A stretch of 51,797 nucleotides of DNA from Lachnospiraceae bacterium (GCA_017441295.1 JAFRYA010000043.1:1-51797), one strand, 5' to 3'. Shown: positions 42,916 through 51,797, counted from the first letter of the stretch. Notes: a model not told the origin generated them from the sequence alone. A program made the numbers and translations.

Positions 42916-45900
42916 ATGAAGAAGAAAATAATCAGATTTTTTGCAGTTGTGCTGGCTGCGCTGATGGTCCTTGCGGCAGTAAGTCCGCAAAAATCAAATG
43001 CCGCAATAATCTTCTCAGGCAGCTGCGGTGATCATGCAACCTGGCGCGTTTCCGGCTTCACTTTATATATTGAAGGCACCGGCGCGACAACGGATTATGT
43101 TCTCCCGGGTGTTGTTCCCTGGGGCATACAAGAATTCCAGGACAGCGTCACAAAAATTGTTGTTACAGAAGGAATTACTTCCATTGGAAGCTATTCATTC
43201 TGTAATTTCGACAGAGTAACAGAAGTCGTTCTGCCCGACAGTCTGACTGAACTCCGCGACAGAGTTTTCTGGTTCTGTTCGTCGATCAAAGAAATCGAAA
43301 TCCCTGGAAATGTCAAAGCCTTTGGCACAGGCACCTTCCACGGCTGCACTGCTTTGGAGGATATCACTCTTCAGTCAGGTATTAACAGTGCCTGGTGGAA
43401 TTGTTTTACAGATTGTTCATCCCTGAAATCAATCACCATCCCTCTCACAGTCACCAGTTTTGGCAATAATGCATTCAGCGGCTGCACAGGACTGACAAAC
43501 GACGATGCCAACGTTTATTATGAAGGTTCCGAAGTTGACTGGGATAATATAACTGATTACGGCGGCAATGAAGATATTTATAACTGTCCGAATATTCATT
43601 TTAACAGTTACATAGATCCTTTAACCGGCAAGGGCAGGAAAGCTGATATGCTGAGTGTTATGGTATGGGAAAACCATAATGAAAGCCACCTTGTCACCAA
43701 TGATTACTGTCTCAGTGAAGGCGCTGCTGTTGTAGGAAATATCAGTTCCGAAACAACTAACAGCGGAGGAAATGCTGTAATAAAATGGACTGACGGAAAT
43801 GTTACTGTCTCCAAGCAGGGATATGTCAGCAGAACTTATGATAAAGGAAAACTTAAGAACTCCACAGATTTTTACCTTCAGAAAGTTTCTTCTGATCATC
43901 CGGTCATAAGCGGTTTGTGGATGTCCGATTTTGATATTCTTAATGAAGAATATCTCATGAAACCGGGGAACACCAAAAGTTACACTTTGACCACTGAGAT
44001 TGATTGGGGAAACAGTTCTGAAAAATCCGTTATCCTGCAGCAAGGCAGCAAATCCTTTGAAATAAACAACGGTAGTATTACGTTTTCATTTTATAATGCT
44101 TTTGATATTTCAAAGCCGATTTATATTATCGCAACCGATGCAAATAATAACATCAGTAAAAAACTTCTCAAGGTAAGGCAGGCAGATTTAATGCCCGAAA
44201 AACTGTCGGGCTTATCTTTTGGTTTTGGTGATAAACTTTCTTTCACTTTTCCAGATGGCCAAGGAGTAATATTTGGCGGTGCAAAATTCAATGTCGGCTT
44301 TTATTCTCCGGTTAAAATGAATCTTACATTCCAGGATGACAAATTTGTTGCCACCTTTGGAGTACAATATGATGCCAGTATCGATGAAGACGGAAATGTT
44401 GAAAGGAAAAAAATCCAAAAAATATCTTCTTTCTTAAAAGATTCCATTGATGGTGCCAAAGAAGATTGGGCACATTATCAGCAGCTCTACTCCCGAATGA
44501 AGCAATGGGGCGTTAAAAATCTGGTTTGCGAATGGCAAACAGGTATAGATTATGGCGGCTCAATAGTTGGATATTTAGAGGGATATATCGAGCCAGGTGG
44601 TAATCCGATTTATACAGACAGCGGTTTAATATTGACTGGCGAGGGAGGCATTGACTGGACTTTGCCTTTTGAATTAGGACCTGTTCCTATGTTTTTTGAA
44701 ACATCTCTCTCCGGAGAAATAAACGTTCCTCTTAAACTTCAGGTAGAAAATTCTAAAGTCTTGCCTAACGGAGGACTTAATACAGAAATTGCACTCTCCG
44801 GTGGTGTTGGCGTAGGCGTCAAAAAAGTCGTCTCCTTAAGCGGCGGATTAAAAGGCAAATTTAACATGGACTGGGACCTGAACTGGGGCGAAACAGACCT
44901 GTTCAAACTAAAAACTTCTTTATACTTTTATCTTAAACTCCAGGCTCTTTTCTGTGATGTCTATTCTAACGAATTTGGTCCAATTGCAGAAAAAGTCTGG
45001 TATGAATATCCTCCGGGAAGCTTTCCAGCTAAAAGTTCAGAGGTCCTGGCCGATATGGACATTTATAACGCGCAGGCCTATAAGCCGCAGGATCTCTCTG
45101 TGATCAACCGGGTTTCTGTTCCTGCTTCAATCACCGGCGGCAGCTTCTCAGAGAATTCATATTCAGATGCCTGCCCTCAGATTGTAAGTTTCTCTGACGG
45201 CACACGTCTGGCTGCATGGATAGGCAGAAATGAAAATATCGAAGGCTATGACGCGCTCTGCCTTTATACATCTTACTATGACGGCTCTCAGTGGCTTGAT
45301 CCTGTAGCCGTTGACAATGATGGTCTGATGGACGGAATGCCTAACCTGACGCTCATCAACGACACCTCTTACCTGCTCTGGATGAATGCTTCATCTTCAG
45401 TTAATAATGTAACCACTCTGGATGACCTGACAGCGAAAATGGATGTTTCCCTGGCAGTCTTTGACAAAGATAATCAGACATTTGACATCACCAGGATCAC
45501 AGACAGCAATCAGCGTCTGGACATTCAGCCGGTTGTGTGCGGCGATGAGAATACCCAGTACGTTGTATGGCTTACCAATACAGAAAATGATTGGTTCGGC
45601 ATCAACACAAACAACGAAATCCATTGCCGTTCCTATTCAGATGGTCAGTGGGGTGAGGAAACCATTCTCTACTCCGATCTTAATATGATTGAGTCCATGG
45701 ATGCGGATTATGACGGCTCAGAACTCAAAGTTGCATATACATTAGATGTTGACAATGACCCTTCAACATTGGAAGACATGGAGGTATATATAAACGGTGA
45801 ACGCTTTACACACAATGACGTATGCGATTCTGGCCTGAACTATTTTGCACATGATCTTTACTATGTTCAGGACGGCTGGCTGATGCAGAACAGTACTAAA

Positions 45901-48528
45901 TTAAGGGAAATCGGTTCTGACAGCTATGTGATGGTTGAAAACGATAATGATCTCCACGTCCTCTATACTGTTAACGATGGGTTGGCTTCTTCAGTTTACG
46001 CGCTGAGCCGCAATGCGGTATCAAATGAATTCGGCTGGCCAACACTTGTACTTGAAAGTGAAAAAGGCATCATGTCATTTGACGCGGCTATTGAAGGCGA
46101 TAACATCCTCATATTTGCTAATGAGGCTGACATAGCAGCGGACGGAATATCTTATGCAGACAGCAGCCTTGTTCTTCATGAGGAAGACTCCCATTATGAT
46201 ATCTGCGTTGAAGACATTATTTATGATCCTTATGAAAACACACTTGGTGAAACTATGGATTTCACCGCTATTGTTAAAAACACCGGTTCAAAACGCATCG
46301 AATCATTCAGGGTCATTATGGAAGACAGCCAGGGCGAAGTCCTGATGGACAGCATTGTTGCCCAATATGATTACGTTAAATCACAGGAAGAAGCATTTGC
46401 CACCACATACAGCCTGCCTGGCGAGGAAGAATATATTTATTTCAAATATCCTGTTATAAATGAAATTCTGGATGACAATGTAACCGTCCGCATCCTGCCT
46501 GCAGATGCAGAAGATGCAAACCCTGAAGACAATGAAATGGTGCTTGATCTGGGCTACCAGAATCTGGGAATCCAGAACATTGGCTGGGGCAAGACGGCAG
46601 ACGGCAATACAGTCATTTATGCTGATATTTATAATGACAGTTATCAGGCATCTGACTATGTGATGGTCGGATTGTACAAAGGATCTAAGGATGACGAGGC
46701 ATACGGGTACAAGTTCCCTGGTTCAATAGAACCATTTGGAATTGAACACGTTTCATTCTATCCGGGCGATGTCCAGGACGGCGATGTGTACTATATTACC
46801 CTTGAGGAGATGCCTGAAGATACGGTCTCATCAGATAATTATGACTATGTTGTTATTAATTATCCGGATGCCGGATCAGATGAAGTAACCGGCATCTCGC
46901 TGAGTGAAACCGAAATCACCATTCCACCTGAATCCACATATGCTCTTACAGCCTTCATCGAGCCTGAAACCGCAGCTGACCAGAGTGTGATCTGGACCAG
47001 CAGCGATGAGTCTGTAGCTACTGTAGACGCGAATGGCGTAATAACCGCTCATCAGATCGGAACTGCTGTTATAACAGCTGAAACTACAGACGGAGGATAT
47101 CAGGCGACCTGTACCGTATATGTCAAGCGGGTTGTTACCGGAATAGAATTAGACCGGGCAGGTGAAACCATAGAGATGGAAGTCGGGGATTCAATTTATC
47201 TCAATGCTTCTGCCCTCCCAAGCGATGCCACTAACCGAAATATTATCTGGACCAGCAGCGATGAGTCCATTGTATCTGTTACTGCCTATGGCGGTATAAG
47301 AGCGCGTAATGCCGGCACTGCAACTATTACCGCCACTACCGAAGAAGGCGGTTTCAGCGCTTCCTGTGAAGTAATAGTAAACGGAATCGCCGTTACCGGA
47401 ATAGAGATGGATAAAGCTGGTCAGACCATCACTCTGGGACTCGGTAAAAACCTGTGGCTGAACGCAAATGTTATTCCGGAAGATGCCAGCAGCCAAAGCA
47501 TTAAATGGAGCTCCAGTGACCCTTCTGTTGTGAGTGTAACAAATTACGGCTATATTGAAGGCAATGCCTTAGGAACAGTGGTTATCACTGCTACGACTGA
47601 AGCTGGCGGTTATCAGGCTTCATGTACGGTTAATGTGGTTGAATATGTACCGGTTGAAGAAGTTGTCATTGAAGAGCCTGATGAAGTCCTCGATCTCTGC
47701 ATAGGCGATACCACACAATATCATGCCCATGTTCTCCCGGAAAACGCTACCTATCAGGATATCAGCTGGAGCAGCTGGGACGAAGATGGCGCAACTGTTG
47801 ATGAAAATGGTTTCGTAACCGCAGGCAAAAAGACCGGCTGGGTTGGAATAGAAGCATCCTCCAGTGATACTTATGATTCTGACTATAGATTCATCAACGT
47901 CCTCTTCCGTGACGTCACCAACTCCGCCAAGTACTGGTACAAACCTGTCTACTGGGCGGCTGAAGCCGGCATTACCAACGGCTATGTAACAGCCTCGGAC
48001 GTAGGTACTGCCAGATACGGCACCTTCGGCGCTGAAGAAAACTGCACGCGTGAGCAGATGATCACATTCCTGTGGCGCGCGGCCGGCAAGCCAAACCCGA
48101 AGAGTTCCACCAAGAATCCATTCTCTGACGTGGCTAAGGGCGCTTACTATTACAAGGCAGTACTCTGGGCTTATGAGAAAGGTATTACAAAGGGCTACTC
48201 TTCCGGACCGTACAAAGGCAAATTCGGCGTCGGTCTGACGGTTACACGAGAGGACACTGTTACTTTCCTTTACAGACTGGCTAAAATCGAGCTGGATGAG
48301 TGGGACACCAAGGTTACTGATTATGACAGAGAACTGTATGGTAATTTCACGGATCTCAAAGGCAAAGAAAAAAAGTATTACTATGATCCGATTGTCTGGG
48401 CGGCTATGTATGGAATCACGAAAGGCTATTCATCCGGTCCGAATGCAGGCAAGTTCGGTGTTGGATTCAACGTCCTGAGAAAAGATATTGTAACGTTCAT
48501 TTACAGATACGATGATTGGTTTAAGTAA
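42916..48528 (+). CDS. Giant SLH-anchored surface protein (LRR_5, CARDB-like, Big_2)
   Basis: An 1870-residue secreted protein. Signal peptide to about residue 30; BspA-type LRR_5 repeats about 60-200; a long region without clear family (about 230-1090); a CARDB-like segment from about 1094; four Big_2 Ig-like repeats starting near 1324, 1407, 1493 and 1580, each opening with VTGIxL/M or a variant; three SLH domains beginning near 1664, 1736 and 1811, each followed by an aromatic AVLWAYEKGITKGYSS-like helix. The SLH domains should bind pyruvylated cell-wall polymer, with the LRR part outermost. Adhesion is the family-based guess. Base composition of the middle part is AT-richer than the ends. 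Confidence 0.9.
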   Translation: MKKKIIRFFAVVLAALMVLAAVSPQKSNAAIIFSGSCGDHATWRVSGFTLYIEGTGATTDYVLPGVVPWGIQEFQDSVTKIVVTEGITSIGSYSFCNFDRVTEVVLPDSLTELRDRVFWFCSSIKEIEIPGNVKAFGTGTFHGCTALEDITLQSGINSAWWNCFTDCSSLKSITIPLTVTSFGNNAFSGCTGLTNDDANVYYEGSEVDWDNITDYGGNEDIYNCPNIHFNSYIDPLTGKGRKADMLSVMVWENHNESHLVTNDYCLSEGAAVVGNISSETTNSGGNAVIKWTDGNVTVSKQGYVSRTYDKGKLKNSTDFYLQKVSSDHPVISGLWMSDFDILNEEYLMKPGNTKSYTLTTEIDWGNSSEKSVILQQGSKSFEINNGSITFSFYNAFDISKPIYIIATDANNNISKKLLKVRQADLMPEKLSGLSFGFGDKLSFTFPDGQGVIFGGAKFNVGFYSPVKMNLTFQDDKFVATFGVQYDASIDEDGNVERKKIQKISSFLKDSIDGAKEDWAHYQQLYSRMKQWGVKNLVCEWQTGIDYGGSIVGYLEGYIEPGGNPIYTDSGLILTGEGGIDWTLPFELGPVPMFFETSLSGEINVPLKLQVENSKVLPNGGLNTEIALSGGVGVGVKKVVSLSGGLKGKFNMDWDLNWGETDLFKLKTSLYFYLKLQALFCDVYSNEFGPIAEKVWYEYPPGSFPAKSSEVLADMDIYNAQAYKPQDLSVINRVSVPASITGGSFSENSYSDACPQIVSFSDGTRLAAWIGRNENIEGYDALCLYTSYYDGSQWLDPVAVDNDGLMDGMPNLTLINDTSYLLWMNASSSVNNVTTLDDLTAKMDVSLAVFDKDNQTFDITRITDSNQRLDIQPVVCGDENTQYVVWLTNTENDWFGINTNNEIHCRSYSDGQWGEETILYSDLNMIESMDADYDGSELKVAYTLDVDNDPSTLEDMEVYINGERFTHNDVCDSGLNYFAHDLYYVQDGWLMQNSTKLREIGSDSYVMVENDNDLHVLYTVNDGLASSVYALSRNAVSNEFGWPTLVLESEKGIMSFDAAIEGDNILIFANEADIAADGISYADSSLVLHEEDSHYDICVEDIIYDPYENTLGETMDFTAIVKNTGSKRIESFRVIMEDSQGEVLMDSIVAQYDYVKSQEEAFATTYSLPGEEEYIYFKYPVINEILDDNVTVRILPADAEDANPEDNEMVLDLGYQNLGIQNIGWGKTADGNTVIYADIYNDSYQASDYVMVGLYKGSKDDEAYGYKFPGSIEPFGIEHVSFYPGDVQDGDVYYITLEEMPEDTVSSDNYDYVVINYPDAGSDEVTGISLSETEITIPPESTYALTAFIEPETAADQSVIWTSSDESVATVDANGVITAHQIGTAVITAETTDGGYQATCTVYVKRVVTGIELDRAGETIEMEVGDSIYLNASALPSDATNRNIIWTSSDESIVSVTAYGGIRARNAGTATITATTEEGGFSASCEVIVNGIAVTGIEMDKAGQTITLGLGKNLWLNANVIPEDASSQSIKWSSSDPSVVSVTNYGYIEGNALGTVVITATTEAGGYQASCTVNVVEYVPVEEVVIEEPDEVLDLCIGDTTQYHAHVLPENATYQDISWSSWDEDGATVDENGFVTAGKKTGWVGIEASSSDTYDSDYRFINVLFRDVTNSAKYWYKPVYWAAEAGITNGYVTASDVGTARYGTFGAEENCTREQMITFLWRAAGKPNPKSSTKNPFSDVAKGAYYYKAVLWAYEKGITKGYSSGPYKGKFGVGLTVTREDTVTFLYRLAKIELDEWDTKVTDYDRELYGNFTDLKGKEKKYYYDPIVWAAMYGITKGYSSGPNAGKFGVGFNVLRKDIVTFIYRYDDWFK

Positions 48529-48542
48529 AATCGATTTAATTA

Positions 48543-48574
48543 AAAAAGATCCGTGCTGATGCGCGGATCTTTTT
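48543..48574. terminator. Bidirectional terminator
   Basis: AAAAAGATCCG (48543-48553) / CGGATCTTTTT (48564-48574), between convergent surface-protein and MATE genes. Confidence 0.88.
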
Positions 48575-48587
48575 ATTTTCAATATTT

Positions 48588-49940
48588 TTATCCCTGTCTC
48601 ATCTTCAGCCTGCTCTTCTTCCATTTGCCCGTCAGCAGGAAGATGATGCAGACAATGCACGAGGCGACGGGCGCGAACGGATATGCCCACGCGATTCCGA
48701 TGAAGCCCATGTGGAGGGCCTTGCTGAACAGCAGCGCCAGGCTGTAGCGGACGATGAACGCGCTGAATATCGCGCAGAGCATTGTGACATTCGTGTAGCC
48801 GGCGCCTGTGATCAGGCCGAACATACAGAACATTCCGGCCTCAATAATGAAGCTGATTGCCAGCACCTGCAGGTATGGAATGCCCCACTCTATAACCGTT
48901 GGATCCGTGGTAAATATGCCCAGCATCCATTCGGGCTTTATCAGTGAGAACAACATAAATATGATCGACAGCGGGAATGCATACGTCATGCCGATGAACA
49001 TGCCCTTCTTGGCTCTGTCATGCTGGCCGGCGCCGATGTTCTGGCCTGCCATGGAAATGATCGCCGCCATTACGCCCTGGCTGAGCAGTGTAACGATCGA
49101 GCTGAGCCTGGTAACTGAAACAGCTGCGGCTGCGGCTTCGTTGCCGTAGAAGTTTACGAGGCCCTGGATGAGTGCGAATGATGCCTGTGTCAGTGTGAAC
49201 TGGATGGACTGTGGCAGACCGATCTTGAATAGATTCTTGAAGACATACATGTCTATCTTCAGGAAGTCCTTTTTCAGCTGCAGCATCGGATACTTCCTCT
49301 TCGCCATTGGGAAGATGAGTATGGCGCTCACAATCTGTGCAATGACGGTCGCGATGGCCGCGCCTGTTGCGTTCATATTGAGCGCGCCAACAAACAAAAG
49401 GTCCAGCGCGATGTTCAGCACTGATGTGATCAGCACCAGCAGCATAGGTATCTGCGAGTTGCCGACGCCCCTCAGCATCGCCGCCATCATATTGTAGATA
49501 TAAATGAATATTGTTCCTGCGGCACATATCCTCAGGTAGCTGACCGTCTGCTCGTAAGCCGGCTCAGGAGTATCCATGATATTGAGGATCGGATGGGTGA
49601 GCGCAATAACTGCAATCGTGAGGATGATGCCCAGCGCCATAAATGTCAGGAATACTGTGCCGATAACCTGCGGAATCTCCTCCTGCCTCTTGCGTCCTAC
49701 CATCTGGGCGACCATTACTGCACCGCCGTTGGCCAGGCCGATGATAAAATTGAGAATGATCATCGTGATGGCTCCGCCATTTCCGACAGCCGTCAGTCCT
49801 GACGCGCCTGCGAAGTGTCCGACAATGATCATGTCGGCGATATTGTAGACTGCCTGCAGCAGATTTGTGATGATGAACGGGATGGTAAAGGCGAACATCG
49901 CTTTCCACAGATTTCCGCTCAGAAGTGTTGGTTTTTCCAT
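48588..49940 (-). CDS. MATE-family efflux transporter
   Basis: A 450-residue polytopic protein with twelve hydrophobic helices in two homologous halves, of the NorM/DinF-like MATE superfamily. The N-terminal NLLQAVYNIADMIIVGHFAG and the related second-half segment after residue 230 are typical. It exports cationic drugs or metabolites in exchange for Na+ or H+. ATG 49940 follows GGTGGAG; a longer in-frame form would start at the promoter. Confidence 0.92.
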   Translation of the reverse strand: MEKPTLLSGNLWKAMFAFTIPFIITNLLQAVYNIADMIIVGHFAGASGLTAVGNGGAITMIILNFIIGLANGGAVMVAQMVGRKRQEEIPQVIGTVFLTFMALGIILTIAVIALTHPILNIMDTPEPAYEQTVSYLRICAAGTIFIYIYNMMAAMLRGVGNSQIPMLLVLITSVLNIALDLLFVGALNMNATGAAIATVIAQIVSAILIFPMAKRKYPMLQLKKDFLKIDMYVFKNLFKIGLPQSIQFTLTQASFALIQGLVNFYGNEAAAAAVSVTRLSSIVTLLSQGVMAAIISMAGQNIGAGQHDRAKKGMFIGMTYAFPLSIIFMLFSLIKPEWMLGIFTTDPTVIEWGIPYLQVLAISFIIEAGMFCMFGLITGAGYTNVTMLCAIFSAFIVRYSLALLFSKALHMGFIGIAWAYPFAPVASCIVCIIFLLTGKWKKSRLKMRQG

Positions 49941-49971
49941 TTGCTCTCCACCTTTGTTATTTCTGATATAA

Positions 49972-50000
49972 ATTGTATATTTATAAATTCTTATTGTCAA
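49972..50000 (-). promoter_or_regulatory. Promoter of MATE gene
   Basis: On the minus strand TTGACA (50000-49995), 17-bp spacer, TACAAT (49977-49972), about 30 bp before the start codon. Confidence 0.8.
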
Positions 50001-50024
50001 ACACCGCCCTATGACAAAAATAAT

Positions 50025-50053
50025 TTTTCAACCAATAAATACTAGTATATAAT
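50025..50053 (+). promoter_or_regulatory. Promoter of EthD-nitroreductase gene
   Basis: TATAAT (50048-50053) with a weak -35 TTTTCA (50025-50030) at 17 bp. An ATG at 50052 lies inside this -10 and is therefore not used as the start. Confidence 0.5.
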
Positions 50054-50096
50054 GAACAAAAAGATAACCTCGCCCACAGTGAAAGGAGAAGGAAAA

Positions 50097-51404
50097 ATGT
50101 ACCGTATAGGCGGAGAAAACGGAAATGTGGAAAGAGATTATGAATACCTGATTTATTATTACACGAACGAAAATATTCTCGACAAGGAAACATATAATGA
50201 ATGGAGTGCCCAGTTTGAGCCTTTGGACGCCGTTCCCGGTATCGGCACAACTCTCAGACTCTTCAGAGACCCTGACCAGCGGGACGGCCAGTATCCGGGA
50301 TATAAATATTTATTGATAAGCGGTTTCTCAGGAGACCCTGCGCAGATGGAGACGGCCATCGCCGCGCTGAAACTCCGTCCTGGAAACACGGTGATCTTCT
50401 TCAAGGCTATCGCCCCATTCCACGAGAAGCAGCGCCAGGCTGACTACGACGAGCAGCACATTTTCATGGCTCTTACGAATGCGCGCGAGGGCAAAGAAGA
50501 CGAATTCAATGACTGGTACAACAACCATCATGTTATCGATATCGTAAGGATCCGCTGCTATCAGTCCTGCAGGAGATACCTGAAGACTGCCGGCGCCGGC
50601 GATGCGTATGACTTTGATTATCTGGCGCTGTACCGTTTCGGCGGGCGCCCGGAAGACATGCGCAAAATCTTGAAAGATTATGCCCTCTCATGCAACATCT
50701 ATATGCGCAAGCTCTACAAGCCTGCAGACGCGGCATGGGTCTACAGCGTAATAACAAACGAATCCGAGGTAAAAGAATTGATGGAGGTGAAGGAGGAAGT
50801 GAAAACAGTAGATTTCTATGAGGCGCTGAAAAACCGCAGGTCCATTTACGCGACCAGCGCGGCCAGCCCTATTCCGGATGAGAAAATCATTCAGATCATC
50901 AAAGATATCGCGGACGTCGCCCCGTCATCATTCAATTCCCAGTCTTCCAAGATAGTGGTGCTCTTCGGCAAAGAAAACGAAGACTTCTGGAAGATTACCC
51001 TGGAAGTCCTCCGCAAAGTCGCACCGAAAGAAGGCTTCAAGGCCACGGAGGACAAGATCGACATGTTCGCCAACAGCCATGGCACAATCCTATATTACGA
51101 AGACATGCACACCGTAGAAAACCTGCAGCTGTCCTTCCCGCTTTATAAGGACAATTTCCCGATCTGGGCGGAACACAGCAGTGCCATGCTCCAGCTCGCC
51201 ATCTGGACCGCTCTCAGCGCCGAAGGCCTGGGTGCTACGCTGCAGCATTACAACCCGATCATTGACGAAGAAGTTGCACGTCGCTTCGACATCCCATCAA
51301 ACTGGAAGCTGATCGCGCAAATGCCGTTCGGCGGCGTCGGTCGCAAGCCGGAGGAGGCCCATCACCTCCCGATCGAAGAAAAAGTCTTCATTCTGAAGAG
51401 CTGA
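50097..51404 (+). CDS. EthD-like domain / nitroreductase fusion
   Basis: A 435-residue two-domain protein. The N-terminal about 225 residues contain a dimeric alpha-beta-barrel (EthD/DUF4286-like) segment, NAREGKEDEFNDWYNNHHV followed by RYL. From about residue 238 a complete nitroreductase follows: RRSIYATSAASPIPDEKI, APSSFNSQSSKIVVLFG, LSAEGLGATLQHYNP and AQMPFGGVGRKPEE, similar to the YdgI/HBN1 group. FMN-dependent reduction of a small aromatic or quinone-like substrate is plausible, with the EthD part perhaps shaping specificity. AAAGGAGAAGG (50082-50092) sets ATG 50097. A strong internal AAGGAGG (50790-50796) lies at the domain border. Confidence 0.85.
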   Translation: MYRIGGENGNVERDYEYLIYYYTNENILDKETYNEWSAQFEPLDAVPGIGTTLRLFRDPDQRDGQYPGYKYLLISGFSGDPAQMETAIAALKLRPGNTVIFFKAIAPFHEKQRQADYDEQHIFMALTNAREGKEDEFNDWYNNHHVIDIVRIRCYQSCRRYLKTAGAGDAYDFDYLALYRFGGRPEDMRKILKDYALSCNIYMRKLYKPADAAWVYSVITNESEVKELMEVKEEVKTVDFYEALKNRRSIYATSAASPIPDEKIIQIIKDIADVAPSSFNSQSSKIVVLFGKENEDFWKITLEVLRKVAPKEGFKATEDKIDMFANSHGTILYYEDMHTVENLQLSFPLYKDNFPIWAEHSSAMLQLAIWTALSAEGLGATLQHYNPIIDEEVARRFDIPSNWKLIAQMPFGGVGRKPEEAHHLPIEEKVFILKS

Positions 51405-51417
51405 CAATGAATCCAGC

Positions 51418-51446
51418 AGCCTCCCCTGTGCGGGGAGGCTCTTTTT
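51418..51446 (+). terminator. Terminator of EthD-nitroreductase gene
   Basis: AGCCTCCCC (51418-51426) / GGGGAGGCT (51432-51440), 5-nt loop, then CTTTTT. Confidence 0.9.
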
Positions 51447-51451
51447 ATGCC

Positions 51452-51480
51452 AAATCCGGCGTTTTTCAGGTGCCGGATTT
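51452..51480. other. Hairpin downstream of the terminator
   Basis: AAATCCGGC (51452-51460) / GCCGGATTT (51472-51480) with an 11-nt loop. It may be a second terminator for an opposite-strand gene beyond the window. Confidence 0.5.
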
Positions 51481-51487
51481 CATTCAC

Positions 51488-51588
51488 TAGGGCCGCAAAT
51501 GCATTTTTAACAAAAGCGGCCCTACTTCTCCCAACAAATCTATAAAAAAGTAGGGCTGCAAATCATAAAGACAGAAATGCAGCCCTAC
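51488..51588. repeat. Two related long hairpins with shared stems
   Basis: TAGGGCCGC/GCGGCCCTA (51488-51496 with 51516-51524) and GTAGGGCTGCA/TGCAGCCCTAC (51550-51560 with 51578-51588). Both stems follow TAGGGCYGC, both loops are AT-rich (about 17-19 nt) and start AAAT or AATC. They look like two copies of one palindromic repeat. Confidence 0.6.
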
Positions 51589-51600
51589 AAACCGAAATCC

Positions 51601-51636
51601 CGCTCCCTCCTGGTTCGAATCCCACCATCTTCGCGA
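51601..51636 (+). repeat. tRNA-T-arm-like direct repeat, copy 1
   Basis: Begins CGCTCCCTCCTGGTTCGAAT; the first 23 bases are identical to the copy at 51763-51797 and both end in CGCGA. GGTTCGAATCC is the T-loop sequence of tRNA genes, but the T stem cannot pair (CCTGG against CCCAC) and no acceptor partner is found, so this is not a functional tRNA. Confidence 0.7.
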
Positions 51637-51670
51637 AAAAAAAAGCACGCTTGTACTTGGCTGACGTCAG

Positions 51671-51739
51671 GGTGGGATTCCCACCGGGGCCTCGGGCCCC
51701 TTTCAGGCCGCGTCGGCGTCGACGGTCCACCGGACCGTC
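51671..51739. other. Cluster of three GC-rich hairpins between the repeats
   Basis: GGTGGG/CCCACC (51671-51685), GGGGCC/GGCCCC (51686-51700, followed by TTTC) and GACGGTCC/GGACCGTC (51721-51739). This stretch is clearly more GC-rich than the adjacent DNA; no coding region was recognised in 51405-51797. Confidence 0.55.
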
Positions 51740-51762
51740 TCCTTCCGCTCAGACTTCGTCTT

Positions 51763-51797
51763 CGCTCCCTCCTGGTTCGAATCCCCCGTCTCCGCGA
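51763..51797 (+). repeat. tRNA-T-arm-like direct repeat, copy 2
   Basis: Second copy of the repeat at 51601, 162 bases on, running to the end of the window; it differs only in its 3' third (one base shorter). It may continue beyond the edge. Confidence 0.65.

Noticed and set aside
51601..51797. Functional tRNA genes
   Set aside because: Only the T-loop core is present; the T stem does not pair and no anticodon, D arm or acceptor partner could be found on either strand.

Overview
The window reads as the chromosome of an anaerobic, moderately GC-rich Clostridia-type Firmicute, probably an uncultured gut member near the Eubacteriales/Anaerovoracaceae. The signs are strong AGGAGG ribosome sites, TTGACA/TATAAT promoters, a short-form HisG with HisZ, the NAD-linked PyrD/PyrK dihydroorotate dehydrogenase, a Zn-binding PyrI, a BMP-type nucleoside ABC transporter, EFR1 and other ferredoxin enzymes, and a very large SLH-anchored surface protein. 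The taxonomic placement is inference.

Layout. 280-2768: a YbaK-type editing deacylase, a DUF1295 membrane protein and a URO-D-fold protein. 3021-14532 (+): one nucleoside uptake and salvage locus, made of a BMP lipoprotein, ABC ATPase, two permeases, pyrimidine-nucleoside phosphorylase, thymidine kinase, uridine kinase, deoC, deoD, a phosphopentomutase-cytidine deaminase fusion and a PfkB sugar/nucleoside kinase. 14591-17424 (-): an amino-acid ABC transporter behind a lysine riboswitch. 17454-26303 (-): the UMP biosynthesis operon pyrC-carB-pyrK-pyrD-pyrF-pyrE-pyrB-pyrI, with an attenuator-like leader and no carA. 26417-34783 (+): the complete histidine operon, opened by a TrpR-fold regulator whose probable operator overlaps the promoter, and containing a HisZ-HisG fusion. 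The two biosynthetic operons diverge from 26172-26483.

34815-39464: a lipoprotein, then ferredoxin + flavoprotein reductase + nitroreductase, and a convergent EFR1 ferredoxin/flavodoxin protein. 39561-40508: a voltage-gated-type potassium channel. 40522-42581: the most unusual part. Two arrays of a 25-bp element (11 copies) sit as mirror images of each other, with the same order of orientations and almost the same spacings, around an AT-rich gene for a putative PD-(D/E)XK (DUF559/Vsr-like) nuclease and a cupin gene. This looks like the multi-site ends of a transposon-like or invertible unit that lacks a recognisable transposase. 42652-48528: a small GNAT-like protein and an 1870-residue surface protein (LRR_5, CARDB-like, four Big_2 and three SLH domains). 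48588-51404: a MATE exporter and an EthD-like/nitroreductase fusion enzyme. The right edge (51405-51797) is non-coding and holds several hairpins and two tRNA-T-arm-like direct repeats.

The central 30 kb is a nucleotide/histidine block. Imported nucleosides are cleaved to bases and pentose phosphates or re-phosphorylated, UMP is made de novo, and histidine is made from PRPP and ATP. All of these pathways meet at PRPP, UMP and purines.
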